Positions 1-11,346 of a stretch of 64,000 nucleotides of DNA are shown piece by piece (positions within the stretch are counted from its first letter, which is position 1; each line of letters begins with the position of its first letter). Both the position numbers and the translations under genes were made by a program. Below the pieces are notes generated by a model, which worked only from the letters and a program-made list of their open reading frames with translations, was not told the origin of the DNA and ran no database searches. The DNA is from Bettongia penicillata ogilbyi (lineage: Eukaryota > Chordata > Mammalia > Diprotodontia > Potoroidae), in assembly GCA_023548195.1 (NCBI GenBank), contig JAJHZJ010000008.1, forward strand, positions 6,162,215-6,226,214, in the 5' to 3' direction.

Positions 1-792
1 ATTGTTATTAGAAGGGATGACTCATTGGACAGGAGAGGGGAAGTGTTATAACCGGAAATGAAGATGATTTAAAAATACAAGATGGTAATACAAATTTTTT
101 TTAAAAAGAGGAAAAGAGAGTTAATGTGTATTTCAATGTGCATCTCTCTTCAGTGAACCAGAACACTGCTTCTACCCAGGGATGCTTGAATTGAAATTAA
201 TGTCTAGAGACTGAGGAAAGAAGGCTGCGGCTGGAGTATAATGGGCCTATAATTAAATATTAGAAACTTGGGTACTACCCCATCTGCAAGTGCCAGACCC
301 ATTACCAAGGTAAAATACCTCCTGTGTGCACTAGCAACCATATCGGGAGAGTGTTGCCCTTGTGGGTTTGGTATTTTACTGGCAGCAGATGACTCTTCTG
401 TATGAATACAGTCTTGGTCACCACTCTAAAAACCCCTAACTGCTGTAAGATGTGTCTATAACTACTGTTTATTATACTGGGTCCCAAAAGACTTAGTGCA
501 GTTTTAAGCTATCAACTGCACTCAGAATTTTGGGACACTCCATATTAGGCAGTATTAATGACAAAGTTTATTTGGGAATCTAAAAGAGCTAGATTATGAA
601 AGACAGTACAGATTTTAGAATGGGATGGTAAGTAACAGGCAAAAGCAATAGGATAGAATACATGACTGTAATCTCACTGTTCCTAGGTTCTATGCATGTC
701 ACCATACTTTAGAGGAGACTTTCTTATAATATTCTATAGTGAGGGACCTTGTCATCCAATTGTCCCCTAATGCTTTAAAAAGTTTTTTTGGA

Positions 793-1043
793 TATTGTTG
801 TTCAGTTATTTTTCAGCCATGTCTGACTCTTTGTGACCCCATTTAGGGTTTTCTTGTCAAAGATAGTGGAATGGTTTGCCATTTTCTTCTCCTCTCTTTA
901 CAGATGAGGAAACTGAGGCCAATAGTGTTATGACTTGCCCAGGGTCAAACAGCTAGTAAACATTTGAGACTGGATTGGAACTCATGAAGAGGAATCTTCC
1001 AGACTTGAAGAAAGTGCTCTATCCACTGTCCACCTAGCTGCCC
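793..1043 (+). repeat. Marsupial-type SINE, plus orientation
   Basis: The head is gttgttcagttat...gtctgactctttgtgacccc, then the core ggtttgccat and gatgaggaaactgaggc, ending cacctagctgccc. The same order recurs in eight other places in the window. The family name is not certain. Confidence 0.8.
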
Positions 1044-2296
1044 GAAAGAGGTCTAAGATCCATCGATTAGTACTTCATCTACAGCAAGATGCTAGTATGA
1101 TTTAGCTTCAAGTAATCTAAATCTCTTTTGCTCAGCGGTAGGAGAGACAATAGAATCTTGGGTGTTGGGGCTCAGTTTCCCTATCTTTAAGATGAGGATG
1201 TTGGACCAGATGGCTTCTGCAGTCCATTCCAGCCTTAAATCTTAATGGTTCAAGTGAGCCAATGTCTTCATGTTGCAGAGAAGGAAAAGACTAACCTAAC
1301 AGGTAGCAGAGAGCTGGCTTTATTAAGGGAAAGAGTACCTTGGGGATGATGTTTAAGACTGCAAACTTTATCCCCTGCACTACACATTTAAATGTATGTT
1401 TCAGTACTTTGTAATTCAGAAAATGCTAGTTTTGCTATGGAATGCTTTTATTTAAATAGGACAAGCATAATGTACTTGTTGATAATATGGGAATTATATG
1501 ACTGTATAAACCCAGAAAAGTAGGGGACCCAGAGGGAAGCCAGCTGTTCTTTGCATAGGACTGAATCCATTTTCCATCAGGGTTTTCCCTTAATAGTCTA
1601 ATATTTAGCACATTCTCTCCCCTGAGTTAGAGAACTGCATTCACTTGTATAATTTCCTAACCCTTTTCAAACAGAGCTGATAAAGGAACCCAGGAGGTAA
1701 CAAAAGCCATGAAAAGAGTAAAAAGTTTAACTAAAAGTGAAATTAAGAAAGAAAAATATAAAAAAAATTTGTGTCCATGTGTATTATAGCAAATGCCATT
1801 ACCGTGAGTGTTCCTTTTCCCCTCTGTCTAGTGGTGAAAATAGATGGATTTCACCTTCTGTGACTCAAATTAATTTATTGGGGTCAGTGTATGTATGTTT
1901 TGAATACATTGCCTAAAGAGTATTTGAGACTCTGCATGATCTGACTCAGTTACTAGACTACGTGTCTTGAACTTTGCAATGTTTACTGTATTCATTATTC
2001 TTAATTCCAAAGCATGAATTTATTTTTTATTTTTAGTTATTTTTTACAGTAAATACATTTATGACCTCATCCCTCAGACTGTTCTCTAGGAATCCACGGA
2101 CTTTTTTCAGCAAAAGTATTTTTGAGTGTGACATGTTGCCTTTTGAATTAAAATTTTAATTAACCCCACCATGGCAAGATCAGACATTAATTATTTATTA
2201 AAGGGGAATTATATACCAGCGGAAGGTGCCAGACACTTGGCAATGAATTTTCTGCCATCTGCCCCATAGGTAGTTTATTCTTTTGGCTTGTCCTAA

Positions 2297-2720
2297 TCCT
2301 TTAAAGACAGAATGGGCTGGTGGAAAAGAGGTCGGAGGACATGAATTAGAACTATGGTTCCACTATTTACTATTTGTGTGACTGTGATTTTAGGCCTATC
2401 ACAACCTTTGAGAGCTTCAGTTTCCTCAAATGTAAGATGTAGGAGTTGGACTAGAAATCCTGTCTCCAAAATTTAGATAATAGGGATGTGACTCTGGCCA
2501 GCCTAATAAGACTCTCTCGGTCTCAGTTTATTCATTGATGATATTATCATTATTACTTATAATTATATTATCATATAATTATAATATAATAGTAATTTTT
2601 AATAATGCTTAATATTAGCATCATCCAGAGTTGTTAAGAGGAACAAATGACATTATGTAAAATGTTTTGCAAATGTTTTGAAGGTTTGCTATATAAATAA
2701 GTAAATAATAAAGTAATAAG
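2297..2720 (+). repeat. MIR-like element(s), sense
   Basis: It carries gaactatggttccactattt, ttcagtttcctcaaatgtaa and aatgttttgcaaatgttttg. The second part is interrupted by AT-rich sequence near 2540-2600. Confidence 0.6.
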
Positions 2721-3124
2721 GTAAATAAATAAGATTTATATAAATAAATAAGACACTAATCACTATTGTTATTATTGCTGTTAGCACTGAGCCTCTTCAA
2801 CTTGTCAAAGGTTAATTAAGCACCTACTCTGCGCTAACCATCCCATAACCTAGTAAGGAGAATAGCACTTGCTTAGTACTTACCCATTCCAAAAGTTATA
2901 GTGCCTTTAGACCCTAGTGCTCCTAATGATATGTGGGAAATAGTATGGATTCATAAGAACATGGCATGAAATTATAAAGCTCAAGATTTAAATGAATAGC
3001 CTTGAAATGAGAAGTTTCTTATACTAATGTTCAACTTTTTTCCTCTGGTAGTTACTGTGTTCTCTTAAAGTTTAGGGATTTATTCCAGTCTTAGAGGAGC
3101 AGCTCTGCCACTATACTTTTCAAA

Positions 3125-3300
3125 ACTTTAGATAGGATCCTAAGATTTAGAGGTCATCTATTCCAAATGACTTATTTTACAAATGAGGAAACTGAGGTCC
3201 AGGAAAGTTAAGTGACCTAAGGTCACATAGGCAGCAAATGTCACTTCCAGGATTAGAACCCAAATCCTCAGATTCAAAGCCAGGGTTCTTGACATGACAC
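3125..3300 (-). repeat. MIR-like element, antisense
   Basis: It carries ggtcatctattccaaatgac, caaatgaggaaactgaggtc and caaatcctcagattcaaagc. Confidence 0.65.
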
Positions 3301-3458
3301 TGCAGACACCATGCTAATTTGGTTAAAAGTTAGCAATTAATTTTTCTGTAGATTTTAGATCTTTTGAGATGGCTATTAATCTACAAAATATATGTAATGT
3401 TCCACGTGCACTGGAAGACATGCAATAATAGATCACACCCAACAGCAGATGCAATTAC

Positions 3459-3653
3459 CTTTAACTTGGGTGACATTGTCTCTTGTCGGTAGGAAAATTT
3501 GGTAAGGAGAGGAGGTGAATGGGTCTGGGCAGAACCAGGGAGTGTAGACAGAGAGTCAGAGATGGGTGCCAAGGTACAATGAAATGGAGGGCTAGTGGAA
3601 AGGCGGCAAGGGGAAGTTGTAATCCCTTCATCTTCTGGAGAAAATGACGCTGG
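3459..3653 (-). CDS. SORBS2: Candidate second linker cassette exon, 65 codons
   Basis: A 195-nt open block in phase 0-0 encodes PASFSPEDEGITTSP, then CRLSTSPPFHCTLAPISD, SLSTLPGSAQTHSPPLLT and KFSYRQETMSPKLK. The acceptor is aaaatatttaag|CCA and the donor is TTAAAG|gtaatt. The boundaries match the phase-0 end of the 792-nt exon exactly. The Ser/Pro-rich composition resembles other SORBS linkers. I do not recognise an exact orthologue, so this is weaker than the other exons. It could be a chance open frame in an intron. Expression or conservation is not visible from the sequence alone. Confidence 0.55.
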
Positions 3654-4774
3654 CTTAAATATTTTAAAAAGACAAGAAGTCAACATACTATTCAGTTGTC
3701 ATTGTTCATGCTTGATGCTCACCCCTTATCCCAACACCCTAATAATGAAGCATTGATGTGTGGGTATGTTAGTATGACAATTCCCAATGGGTCATTTTAC
3801 TTTTTCTGTGGCCTGAGGGCCAGAAAAAACAAACTTATCTATCCTTTAATCCTATTTCAATTTTCTAGAAAGTCTTTGAGAATAGGTCTTTCTAACATAA
3901 AAGTTTGGAAGAGTTAGCAGTACGAATGATTATCGTAACACAGTTAACTCTGAATGAATACAGAAGGAGCCGGTAAAGTTTAGAACTCAACATTTAGGTC
4001 CCCTTCTCGGTCTTAAAGTCTGTGTATCCAGGTGTCTCTTCTGGGGAGTTTCTCTCTAGATTCATAGATTATTAGAGAGAGAAGGGATATCAGAGAATAT
4101 CTAGTCCAATCATTTTGACTCCTATGATTTTCATTTTTCTTATGTTCATATTTGACCTTGTTTTATAGTTAGTATCCCACTTCCCCTTAATGGAACATAA
4201 GTTCCTTAAAGAGACTGTCTTTTAACCTTAATTCTCCTTACATCCACCCCTCAGATGATCTAATTTCCCCCAAAGCTCATCTCAGACATCATCACATACA
4301 TGATTCCTTTCCTGGTCCCCAAGCAGTGAATATCTCCACACTACCAAATTTCCTTGTATTTACTTATGTGGACATGTTGTGCCCTTCTTTCTATATGCAA
4401 ACAGAATCACTGAATGCAAAAGGCATTTTGCTGGGAGGCCTTTAACCATGGGCCCAGTGGCAGTCAAAATTAGAAGGCAATTGGGATCATCCTTGGAAGA
4501 TGATGGGCAAGTTTGCTTTCTGGATGTACAGATGAGGAAAAACAGACTAATGGCTGAAGAATGTTCTAGATTTTGCCATCTTATCTAAATTCTGATGCTG
4601 TGCTCTGACCTACAAATAGCCCTTCTCTCCCTTAGTAGGTAAAACCTTAAAGTTCTTTGCCCATTTTAATGTCTAGTGCCAAGCAAATGCTCAGTAAGTG
4701 TTAAATACTATTATAAAATGGAATCATCCAATTGTAATGGTTAGTTCTTTCGTTAATAAGCTAAATTAAAATAC
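3654..4774 (-). other. 1.1-kb intron between linker exons
   Basis: It contains a MIR-like fragment at 4050-4120. Nothing else is recognised. Confidence 0.55.
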
Positions 4775-5566
4775 CTCTTTAGTGGTACTGGCTGCACTCC
4801 AGTCTTCCTTAGATATCTTAGGACCATTTCTAATTGCCACTGGAGAGGTTAAGCAATCATGTTTCATCTCCTCATCTTCCTCCTCTATGTATAACCTTGG
4901 TGCTTCCTCAGTAACATCAGCTTCATACTGAAAGAAATCTGACTCTGGAAATTTTGGTTTCCTTCCATGGATGACTGCCATTAATTCATCATAAGGGTCC
5001 TCTTCTTTTTCTTCAATGACAGGGAGTGTTTGGGACAAGTTACCCACATTATACTGGACAGAAGTGGCAACCTTATCACCCAGGACTTCAGGTACCTTTC
5101 CAATATTTGAAAAGTTTCTTTTTTCTTTGTTAGTGGGAGAACCTCTCATCTCTTTCCAGTCTGTGCATATTTTTTCAGCTGGTTTTGTATAATCTTGAAT
5201 TACCACTGAATCATGGAACTGAGAGGCTAGAGGTGGGATGGTACCAGAAGAAGAAAGAAGTCGCAGAGAGGATGGCATTTCAGCGGGATCGTGTGTCTTG
5301 GTAATAGAAGGGTTAACCTTAACTTGAACATTGCTATTCCCTAGGATCCCTGGATCAGACTGTCCAGTTGATAAGGTTAAAGCCTCAAGCTTTTCTAATT
5401 CATCCAAGAAGTTGTCAGGAAAAGGAGGTGGAGTTGGGGTCAGAGGGCTTGAAGGTAGAAACCCCATAGTCAGTGATAACCATTCATTGGTGATTCCTTC
5501 TATAGCCCCTTTATTAGAATGTGGGCAAGGTGACATGGAGGGAGGGCAAGATGCACTGTAAGCCAA
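4775..5566 (-). CDS. SORBS2: SORBS2 long cassette exon in SH3-2/SH3-3 linker
   Basis: This 792-nt exon in phase 0-0 encodes 264 residues without a stop. Visible segments are SCPPSMSPCPHSNK, NEWLSLTMGFLPSSPLTPTP, FLDELEKLEALTLSTG, PVIEEKEEDPYDELMAVIHG, RKPKFPESDFFQYEADV and DWSAASTTKE at the end. It is proline-rich at first, then acidic, with a DELEKLEAL helix. No catalytic domain is seen. The donor is GAG|gtattt. The acceptor is set at gtgtaaag|TTG because it is the first AG after a long T/C tract and keeps frame. The better-looking ttacag 11 nt further on would shift frame and hit a stop. Long SORBS1/2 isoforms are known to carry extra linker exons here. Inclusion in this species is inferred. 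Confidence 0.85.
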
Positions 5567-7189
5567 CTTTACACATGAACATAAGTGTAGGAGGAAAAAA
5601 AGAAAGAAAAAAAGATAATGTACCACAACATGGACAGACAGAGAGTGAGATGTAGAAGGGGTGTAGTGCTGTACCGAAAAAATCCCTGTGTCAGGTTTTG
5701 GATTAGAAGGAAGATATCTCAGTGAGAGCAAATACATGAAATCATTAGCATATGAATCAGAAAGTTATTTGAAAAGTGAAATTCTATCAGCCTTGGATAG
5801 GATCACAAATGTCAAAGGCAGGATAGATGTGAATCAGAGTTCATGAAGAAAGCTAAAATATCATCTCTTCAGAGCCCTATTTACTGTATGATCTCTTCTG
5901 AGTTAGTTAGTCCAATGAAAAAAATCTGAAATAACTTCTTCAAACCATGGCTAGACTTGTTGAATAGAAGTACCCCTTCCTGTAATTTATTAAGCATATG
6001 TTTTATCTGTCAGTATCAATTTGCTTGTACTCCTTACATTTTACCTTACGATTTCAAAATGATTTTTAACTATTTACATACTTGAAAATATTTATCAACC
6101 AGTTGTGCATGAAAGGATTTTAAATGTAAAAGACTAAAAAGCACAGAGAAATGCGACTGGTATTGAAGGGAACCCAGAATAGTTTTTAGGTCTTCCATCA
6201 AGAAAAAAAAGCATTCACATATTAGCAAAAGTCTCTTCTTGGGAAGAATTCAGACTTCTTTATAGAGGCATACTCTCATGTAATTTGGTTCACACCAAAG
6301 AAAATATAGGTTTGCATTTTAACCATGTGAGGTATAAATTCTGACTCTATTTTACAGCAGCATAAATTATTGAGTAATTCTAGTGGTACCTGCTATATTA
6401 CTCTATATTATTTTTTTATAGTGGTGATGGAAAAGAAAAAAAATGCCATGTTTTATACCTATAAATGATCTTAACTAAGGATTAACAATGTTGGGTTTGT
6501 TGTTTTTTTTTACTGTACTTTGAGCTTCTAAAAATAAAATGCTGTACATAAGGGCCTTTGTTTTATACTTTCTGGCTTATGATTTGATATCACATTTTAT
6601 TCACTGTAGGTGGATGACTCTTCTCTAAGGTTCTTGCACCTTGAAAGTATTGTATTCTCTAAAAGGAGAGGTGCTTTAATCTACATTCATTTGACTATAT
6701 TTTACTCTAAATATTAATAGGATAGTCTAGCCATGAATGAGCTCCATTAAAGTCCTTTGATGTCTCCTTAATGCATAGATATGAACTTGGGTTCTTGAAG
6801 GCTATTTTGGAACATTGAAATTGTGGGAGGTCCTATCACACTGGAAAGATTTTGAGTATAGGCTCAGCACCAACCTAGATAAGTCTAAAGAGTTCATCAC
6901 CAGTAGGCTGATCAACAAATGATGAATTTTTGTTCTTGTTTTTAATCCACCAACTCATGAAAACTCCAACAGGTGTTTCTTCAGGCTATAGTTATGAATA
7001 TTTTAAAATTTTTGAGCATGATCTAACTGTAGTTATTAAAATAATCATCAATTCTCAATCATATAAACTTTAAAATCTAAGGAAACCTAAGGAATCTAAG
7101 GAAATAACTTTGAAATCTGATTTTAAAAGCCTCAAACAATTCAGTGCAAAAAAAAATTTAAGGAAAATTATGACTTACATAAAATCATA

Positions 7190-7640
7190 GCACCTTACAG
7201 TGGGAAGGGACTTCACAAGTCATCCAGTATAATCCATACCTGAGCAAGTATCACCTCCACCCATCCCTCTCATTCAGTCTCTAATCAAAGACTTTCAGTA
7301 CAGGGGAATCCATTGCCTTCTCCCATGCAGCCCAGTCTGCTTTTGGATAACTAAACATTAGTAATTATTTCTCATACATCAAGCCATAATTTGTTTATCG
7401 GCTGCTTCTGCCTATTACTTGTATTTCAATTCACTGGGACCAAGAAAAATAGATCAAATCCCTCTTTCATATGACATTCCTTCAACTAAATTTGAAGGCT
7501 GTTATTCTGTCCCTCTAAGTCTTCTCTTGTTCAGGCTAAATACCCTCAGTTCCCTTATTTAATCCTGTTTTTCATTTTACAGCTCCTTACCATCTTGGTC
7601 TCCCCTTTGTCTGGTTTTGTTTCTGTTAACTAAGATATTG
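7190..7640. repeat. Old amniote LINE-like repeat
   Basis: It carries agtgggaagggacttcacaa, tcatccagtataatccatac and caggggaatccattgccttc, followed by ctcttgttcaggctaaatac. The same order recurs at 33005-33620 and 39040-39830. I recognise the pattern as a widespread CR1/L3-like repeat but cannot name the family. Confidence 0.55.
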
Positions 7641-8296
7641 TAAGACAGTAAATGTTAATAGAAGTTGTGCACAGAGATGTTTTTTTTTCCTTCCCCTTAA
7701 AAAGAGACTTAGTAATATGAAACTAACTCCCTTAGCAGACACACCTATTTCCTACCACTGAGAGAGTGACTTTTTAAGTGAAAGAGTATTACCTTTCTCT
7801 TTCTTTCTTAGTTAGAGACTACTGTACTTAGAGAAAATCCCTTAATAGCTTTTGGGAGTAGATTACAGAAACTAAAATTTAACTGACTAAGCCCTTAAAC
7901 ACCATCAGTCATAATGCAATTATCATATCAAAAAATAGGGAAGTCTTTCCTGTGACTAAAGCCCAGTTATAGGTAGGTACATGTTAGAATAGATTCTCTC
8001 TACGACCCTCATTCCTGTACTCCAAGGTAATGTTTCTCTTAGGATAATGACTCCACTGTCCATTGGTCCTGTCATAAAGATGTTATTTTTACAATGTTTA
8101 CACCCTCATCAATTTAATCATACTAAATTTCATATCCACCCCATTTACTGAGTTTTAATCCTGATTGAAAAAGGAAAGGTCAATTATTTCACTAAAAACA
8201 TAGCCACCACCAACTAACATGAGAAAAACTAAGAATACCTTGGATTCAATACTTTGGGAATGTTATATACATGGAAGTGAAAAATAGGTAGAAATT

Positions 8297-8412
8297 CTTT
8301 TGTTGCTGAGTCATTTCTGACTTTTCATGATCCCATTTGGAGTTTTCTTGGCAAAGATACTGGTGTGGTTTGCCATAGTAGTTGCTTAATAAATGTTTAT
8401 TGACTGACTGAC
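8297..8412 (+). repeat. Truncated SINE fused to a LINE-type tail
   Basis: The SINE head (ttgttgctgagtcatttctg, then ggcaaagatactggtgtggt) breaks off at tttgccat. It is followed directly by agtagttgcttaataaatg and tgactgactgac, the tail style of L2/L3-type LINEs. Confidence 0.65.
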
Positions 8413-8439
8413 AAAAATAAGGAATGAAGTCATTTGACT

Positions 8440-8840
8440 CCTCACAAGGTATTTTCCCCCCTTATCCTCTAACTTATCTCCCATCCTATTCTTCCACATT
8501 GATCTTCCAGATTAATTTTCTATGTGTGCAGATATCATCATGTCACTCCACTGATCTGCTTTGGTGGATTCCTACTCTTTCCTGCTAAATAAAAACAAAA
8601 CCCTCAACCTGGCATTCAAGTTTGGCACTGTTATACCTATCCTATCATTTCCTGCCATGTACACGAAGCTCTAGCCAAAATGAACTACTCCTCTTCCCCC
8701 ATTCACGCACATCACTTTTCTGGGTTTGTGTTGTTCTTTACAAATAGAATGTCTATTCTTCCTTTGGAATGCCTACCCTTCCTTTAAATTCCAGCTCAAC
8801 TCTTCCATGGAGACTTCCTTGATTTCCCCATCAAGGAAAA
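8440..8840 (+). repeat. CR1/L2-type LINE 3' region
   Basis: It carries catcatgtcactccactgat, cctcaacctggcattcaagt, ccagctcaactcttccatgg and agacttccttgatttcccca, the order of the LINE 3' end. Confidence 0.62.
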
Positions 8841-9579
8841 AACCTTTTTCTACTACACCTTCATGTATTTGAACCTCCTGTCTTATTTTGGATATTAAGT
8901 TTTTTTGTGTTTATCACATTTGCCCCTTCTCCCTGAGGGGAAAAATTACCATATCTTATCAACATTTTGTTCTCTGAGCACATTACAGACTTGGTAACTA
9001 TAGAATTGCATTGAATTTGTTGAAAAACATCAGTTAACAAAATAAGTTCTAAAAAACAAAATGTAGCAGCACAAAAATAAAATTCTAATGAGTAAAGCCA
9101 TGACATAGGTCTCCTATCCTACTTCAATCATGGATAGTGAAGATAAGTTAGTGTCCCTAGCTCTGGATCACAGTTTTCATTATAAGAATGAGCAAACTGG
9201 GCTTCTAAAGAGCTAAGAACATCTCCATTCAAATATATGAGTTAACAAGTACAAACAGGACTCTGATGGTTCATTTACCCTGCCTTTCTGAACGTGATCA
9301 CAACTTTTACAATTCAGTCTAGTAACCATATCCTTTCTGATTCTTGGTCACCAGACTGGTATCTGTGGAGAACACTTTGGAGAACAGAAGAAAATTCATA
9401 TTATTATCCAAGGTATATGTAAATGCCTACTTTACAAAGATATTTGATATTATGACGTAATGTTCTAATTGTTACTATACATATGAATAATTGATCTGGA
9501 CCCAATATGTTTACCAGTCTTTCCCCATATAAAACTGATCTATTAAAAATTGTACTATCATCATGTTATCTCTTCTTAC

Positions 9580-9783
9580 CTTATTTGAACTTAAGCTGTG
9601 TATCCTGTCGCTAGAATAGCTGTGGGGTATTGGAGGGTCAGGATAGTCATCAGCACCTTTTGTGACATTCTTTTTGATGACTTCTACATAGGAAACGGGG
9701 AAGATGCCTTGTCTGTTGGTTCCTGGTATTTTACCTTCATACCAATTTTGATCAACTCTTTTAAGAAGAATGACTCTATCTCC
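9580..9783 (-). CDS. SORBS2: SORBS2 exon: remainder of SH3-2 and tail
   Basis: This 204-nt exon in phase 0-0 encodes 68 residues: [34 protein letters not shown], then a linker [20 protein letters not shown] and [14 protein letters not shown]. The Trp of NWYEG and the FPVSYVE end complete the SH3-2 fold. The acceptor is taattacag|GGA and the donor is AAG|gtaaga. Compared with human, the linker reads [12 protein letters not shown], one residue longer near the Thr-Lys. In short isoforms it would join the SH3-3 exons below the window. In long forms it joins the 792-nt exon. Confidence 0.96.
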
Positions 9784-10993
9784 CTGTAATTAAAATGTAC
9801 AAAATGTTTAAGTAGAAAAATATTATGAGTTATATTATAAAGCAGTAATTATTAAAACTATTTGTGTACTAAGAAAAAATAGACAAGTAGGTCAGCAGAA
9901 TAGACTGAATAAGCACTAAATAATTATGATTAAAAATGCTTCTAGCAATTTAGTGTGTGATAAACACAAGGACACAAATTACTAAATGAGACTCCCTATA
10001 TTAGCGTCTTATATATTATGCCACAATTAGTTTCAATTAGATAAAAACAAACTTAAAAATTAATAACAAAAATAATAGAAGGGGAATATTTTTCACAATT
10101 ATGAACTGGAGAAATTTTACAGCTAGATAAGGGACAAAAGGGATCATAAAGACAAAATAGAAATATTAATTATGCAAAATTTTTAAAGATATTTTGAATA
10201 AATGAAATCAATGCAGCTAAAATCAGAAGATATATCTATATAAAATACATATATGTAAAAAAGTCTTTGCATCACATAATCCTGATAAGTCAAAGTCTGA
10301 CTCCAAAATCTGTAGGGAATTGGTACAAATATGCACGTCTGTATATTAATGCATGTATGCATGCATACCCATGTTAGACAATTTCTCCAATAAATATGTG
10401 TGCAATGAACACAATTATTAAAAAATACCAACTATCAAGGACTTCTAAAGTGATTTAAATCAGTAATAATCAGAGAAATGCAAACTGGAACACCAAAACT
10501 AGCAAAGACACAAGATAAGAAAACTCATTGTTAGAAGCAGATGATAAAAAGCTGAGAATTATATATGTTCAACTATTGGAGAAAGATTGTATAAAGTCCA
10601 GTATATTGGTGTAATGGAATATTGTTTTGTTGTAAAGAATGATGAATATAAAAACTTCAGAGAAATGTGAGAAAATTTTTGTGAAGTGATTATAGAATAA
10701 GGAAAATAGGTCCAAAAGAACAAATTACACAATGACTGCAACAATGTAAACATATTCACTTCTACTGAGTTGCACTTTGTGTAGATTTGAAGGAAAACAA
10801 TAATGACAATTCATGGGTAGAAATCTTAAGATTATTAATGAATTGATGAATATTTAAATAGGTTAAACTGATTTGTGAGTTTGAATTTTGAGATTTAAAT
10901 AAATATAACATTGATACAAAATTTTTAACCTTGATTATATTTTAAATAGTACTTAGTCATATTGAATTCATTAATGAGAGAAAATATTAATAC
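9784..10993 (-). other. 1.2-kb intron splitting SH3-2
   Basis: It contains a decayed L1 3' fragment (10440-10830, plus sense). The remaining AT-rich sequence shows nothing recognisable. Confidence 0.65.
10440..10830 (+). repeat. Decayed L1 3' fragment
   Basis: It carries cagagaaatgcaaactggaa, gtgtaatggaatattgtttt, aaacttcagagaaatgtgag and caatgactgcaacaatgtaa, matching the order of L1 ORF2 3' sequence. All frames are broken. Confidence 0.6.
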
Positions 10994-11122
10994 CTTTCTG
11001 AGGGATAACTCCACGTTTGTATCTGCATTAAAATTGTATTTGGCTATTGCTTCTCCAATTTCTCCAAGCTGAGCTGGGGGTGGTGGCCTTGCAGGTTGAG
11101 CTTTTTCTGGAGGACTGAGTTT
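10994..11122 (-). CDS. SORBS2: SORBS2 exon: inter-SH3 linker and start of SH3-2
   Basis: This 129-nt exon in phase 0-0 encodes [20 protein letters not shown], then [20 protein letters not shown] and LRK. The first part is a short proline-rich linker between SH3-1 and SH3-2. AKYNF is the ALYDY-like opening of SH3-2. The acceptor is cattttag|AAA and the donor is AAG|gtatta. SH3-2 continues in the exon at 9.7 kb with [12 protein letters not shown]. Confidence 0.95.
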
Positions 11123-11231
11123 CTAAAATGAAAACAGTTACTTGTGCATGAGTACGTGTTATTTCTGCACTAAATAGATATTAAATAAAGAGGGAGACCT
11201 CTTTGCCATTAAAGAGAAAAGTTGAACAGAC
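11123..11231 (-). other. Short 109-bp intron between SH3-1 and SH3-2 exons
   Basis: The intron runs from gtctgttc after VE to cattttag before KLSPP. It is the only intron in the window under 900 bp, and it has no room for repeats. Both flanking exons are phase 0 at this junction. Confidence 0.93.
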
Positions 11232-11346
11232 CTCTACGTAAGAGATTGGAAATATTCCTATTCGTCCATGGTGCTCTCCTTCATACCAATTTTGATCAAT
11301 TTTCCTGAGGATGTAGACGGTGTCCCCTTTCTTAAATGACAATTCC
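11232..11346 (-). CDS. SORBS2: SORBS2 exon: remainder of SH3-1
   Basis: This 115-nt exon enters in phase 2 and leaves in phase 0. It encodes [18 protein letters not shown] then [20 protein letters not shown]. Conserved SH3 ligand-groove features are visible: the acidic GDTV RT-loop exit, Trp of NWYEG, Pro of IFPISY and the closing Tyr. In SORBS proteins the SH3 domains bind vinculin, Cbl, Abl/Arg and WAVE-pathway proteins (family knowledge). The acceptor is tactgcag|GGA. The donor GAG|gtctgt departs from gtaagt at +3 to +5, so it is weak. The next exon follows after only 109 bp. Confidence 0.96.

Larger units (their letters stand above)
1..3458 (-). other. Intron downstream of the last candidate exon (partial)
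   Basis: It contains a SINE (793-1043), MIR-like copies (about 1140-1245, 2297-2480, 2510-2720, 3125-3300) and AT-rich filler. The exons for the third SH3 domain (residues after LSSNK) were looked for on the minus strand and not found, so they lie below the window. Confidence 0.65.
5567..9579 (-). other. 4-kb intron upstream of the 792-nt exon
   Basis: It contains an old LINE-like block (7190-7640), a truncated SINE chimera (8297-8412) and a CR1/L2-type LINE 3' region (8440-8840). The stretch 5740-7180 shows no recognised repeat. Confidence 0.6.

Noticed and set aside
1..4774. Search for SH3-3 exons (FTHEN, ALYNYTPRNEDELEL type)
   Set aside because: No matching minus-strand sequence was found, so these exons are outside the window.
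5567..5737. ATG-led N-terminal extension of the 792-nt exon frame
   Set aside because: It contains the T/C-rich tract expected before an acceptor, and the exon is internal to SORBS2. An alternative promoter is not excluded but there is no support.
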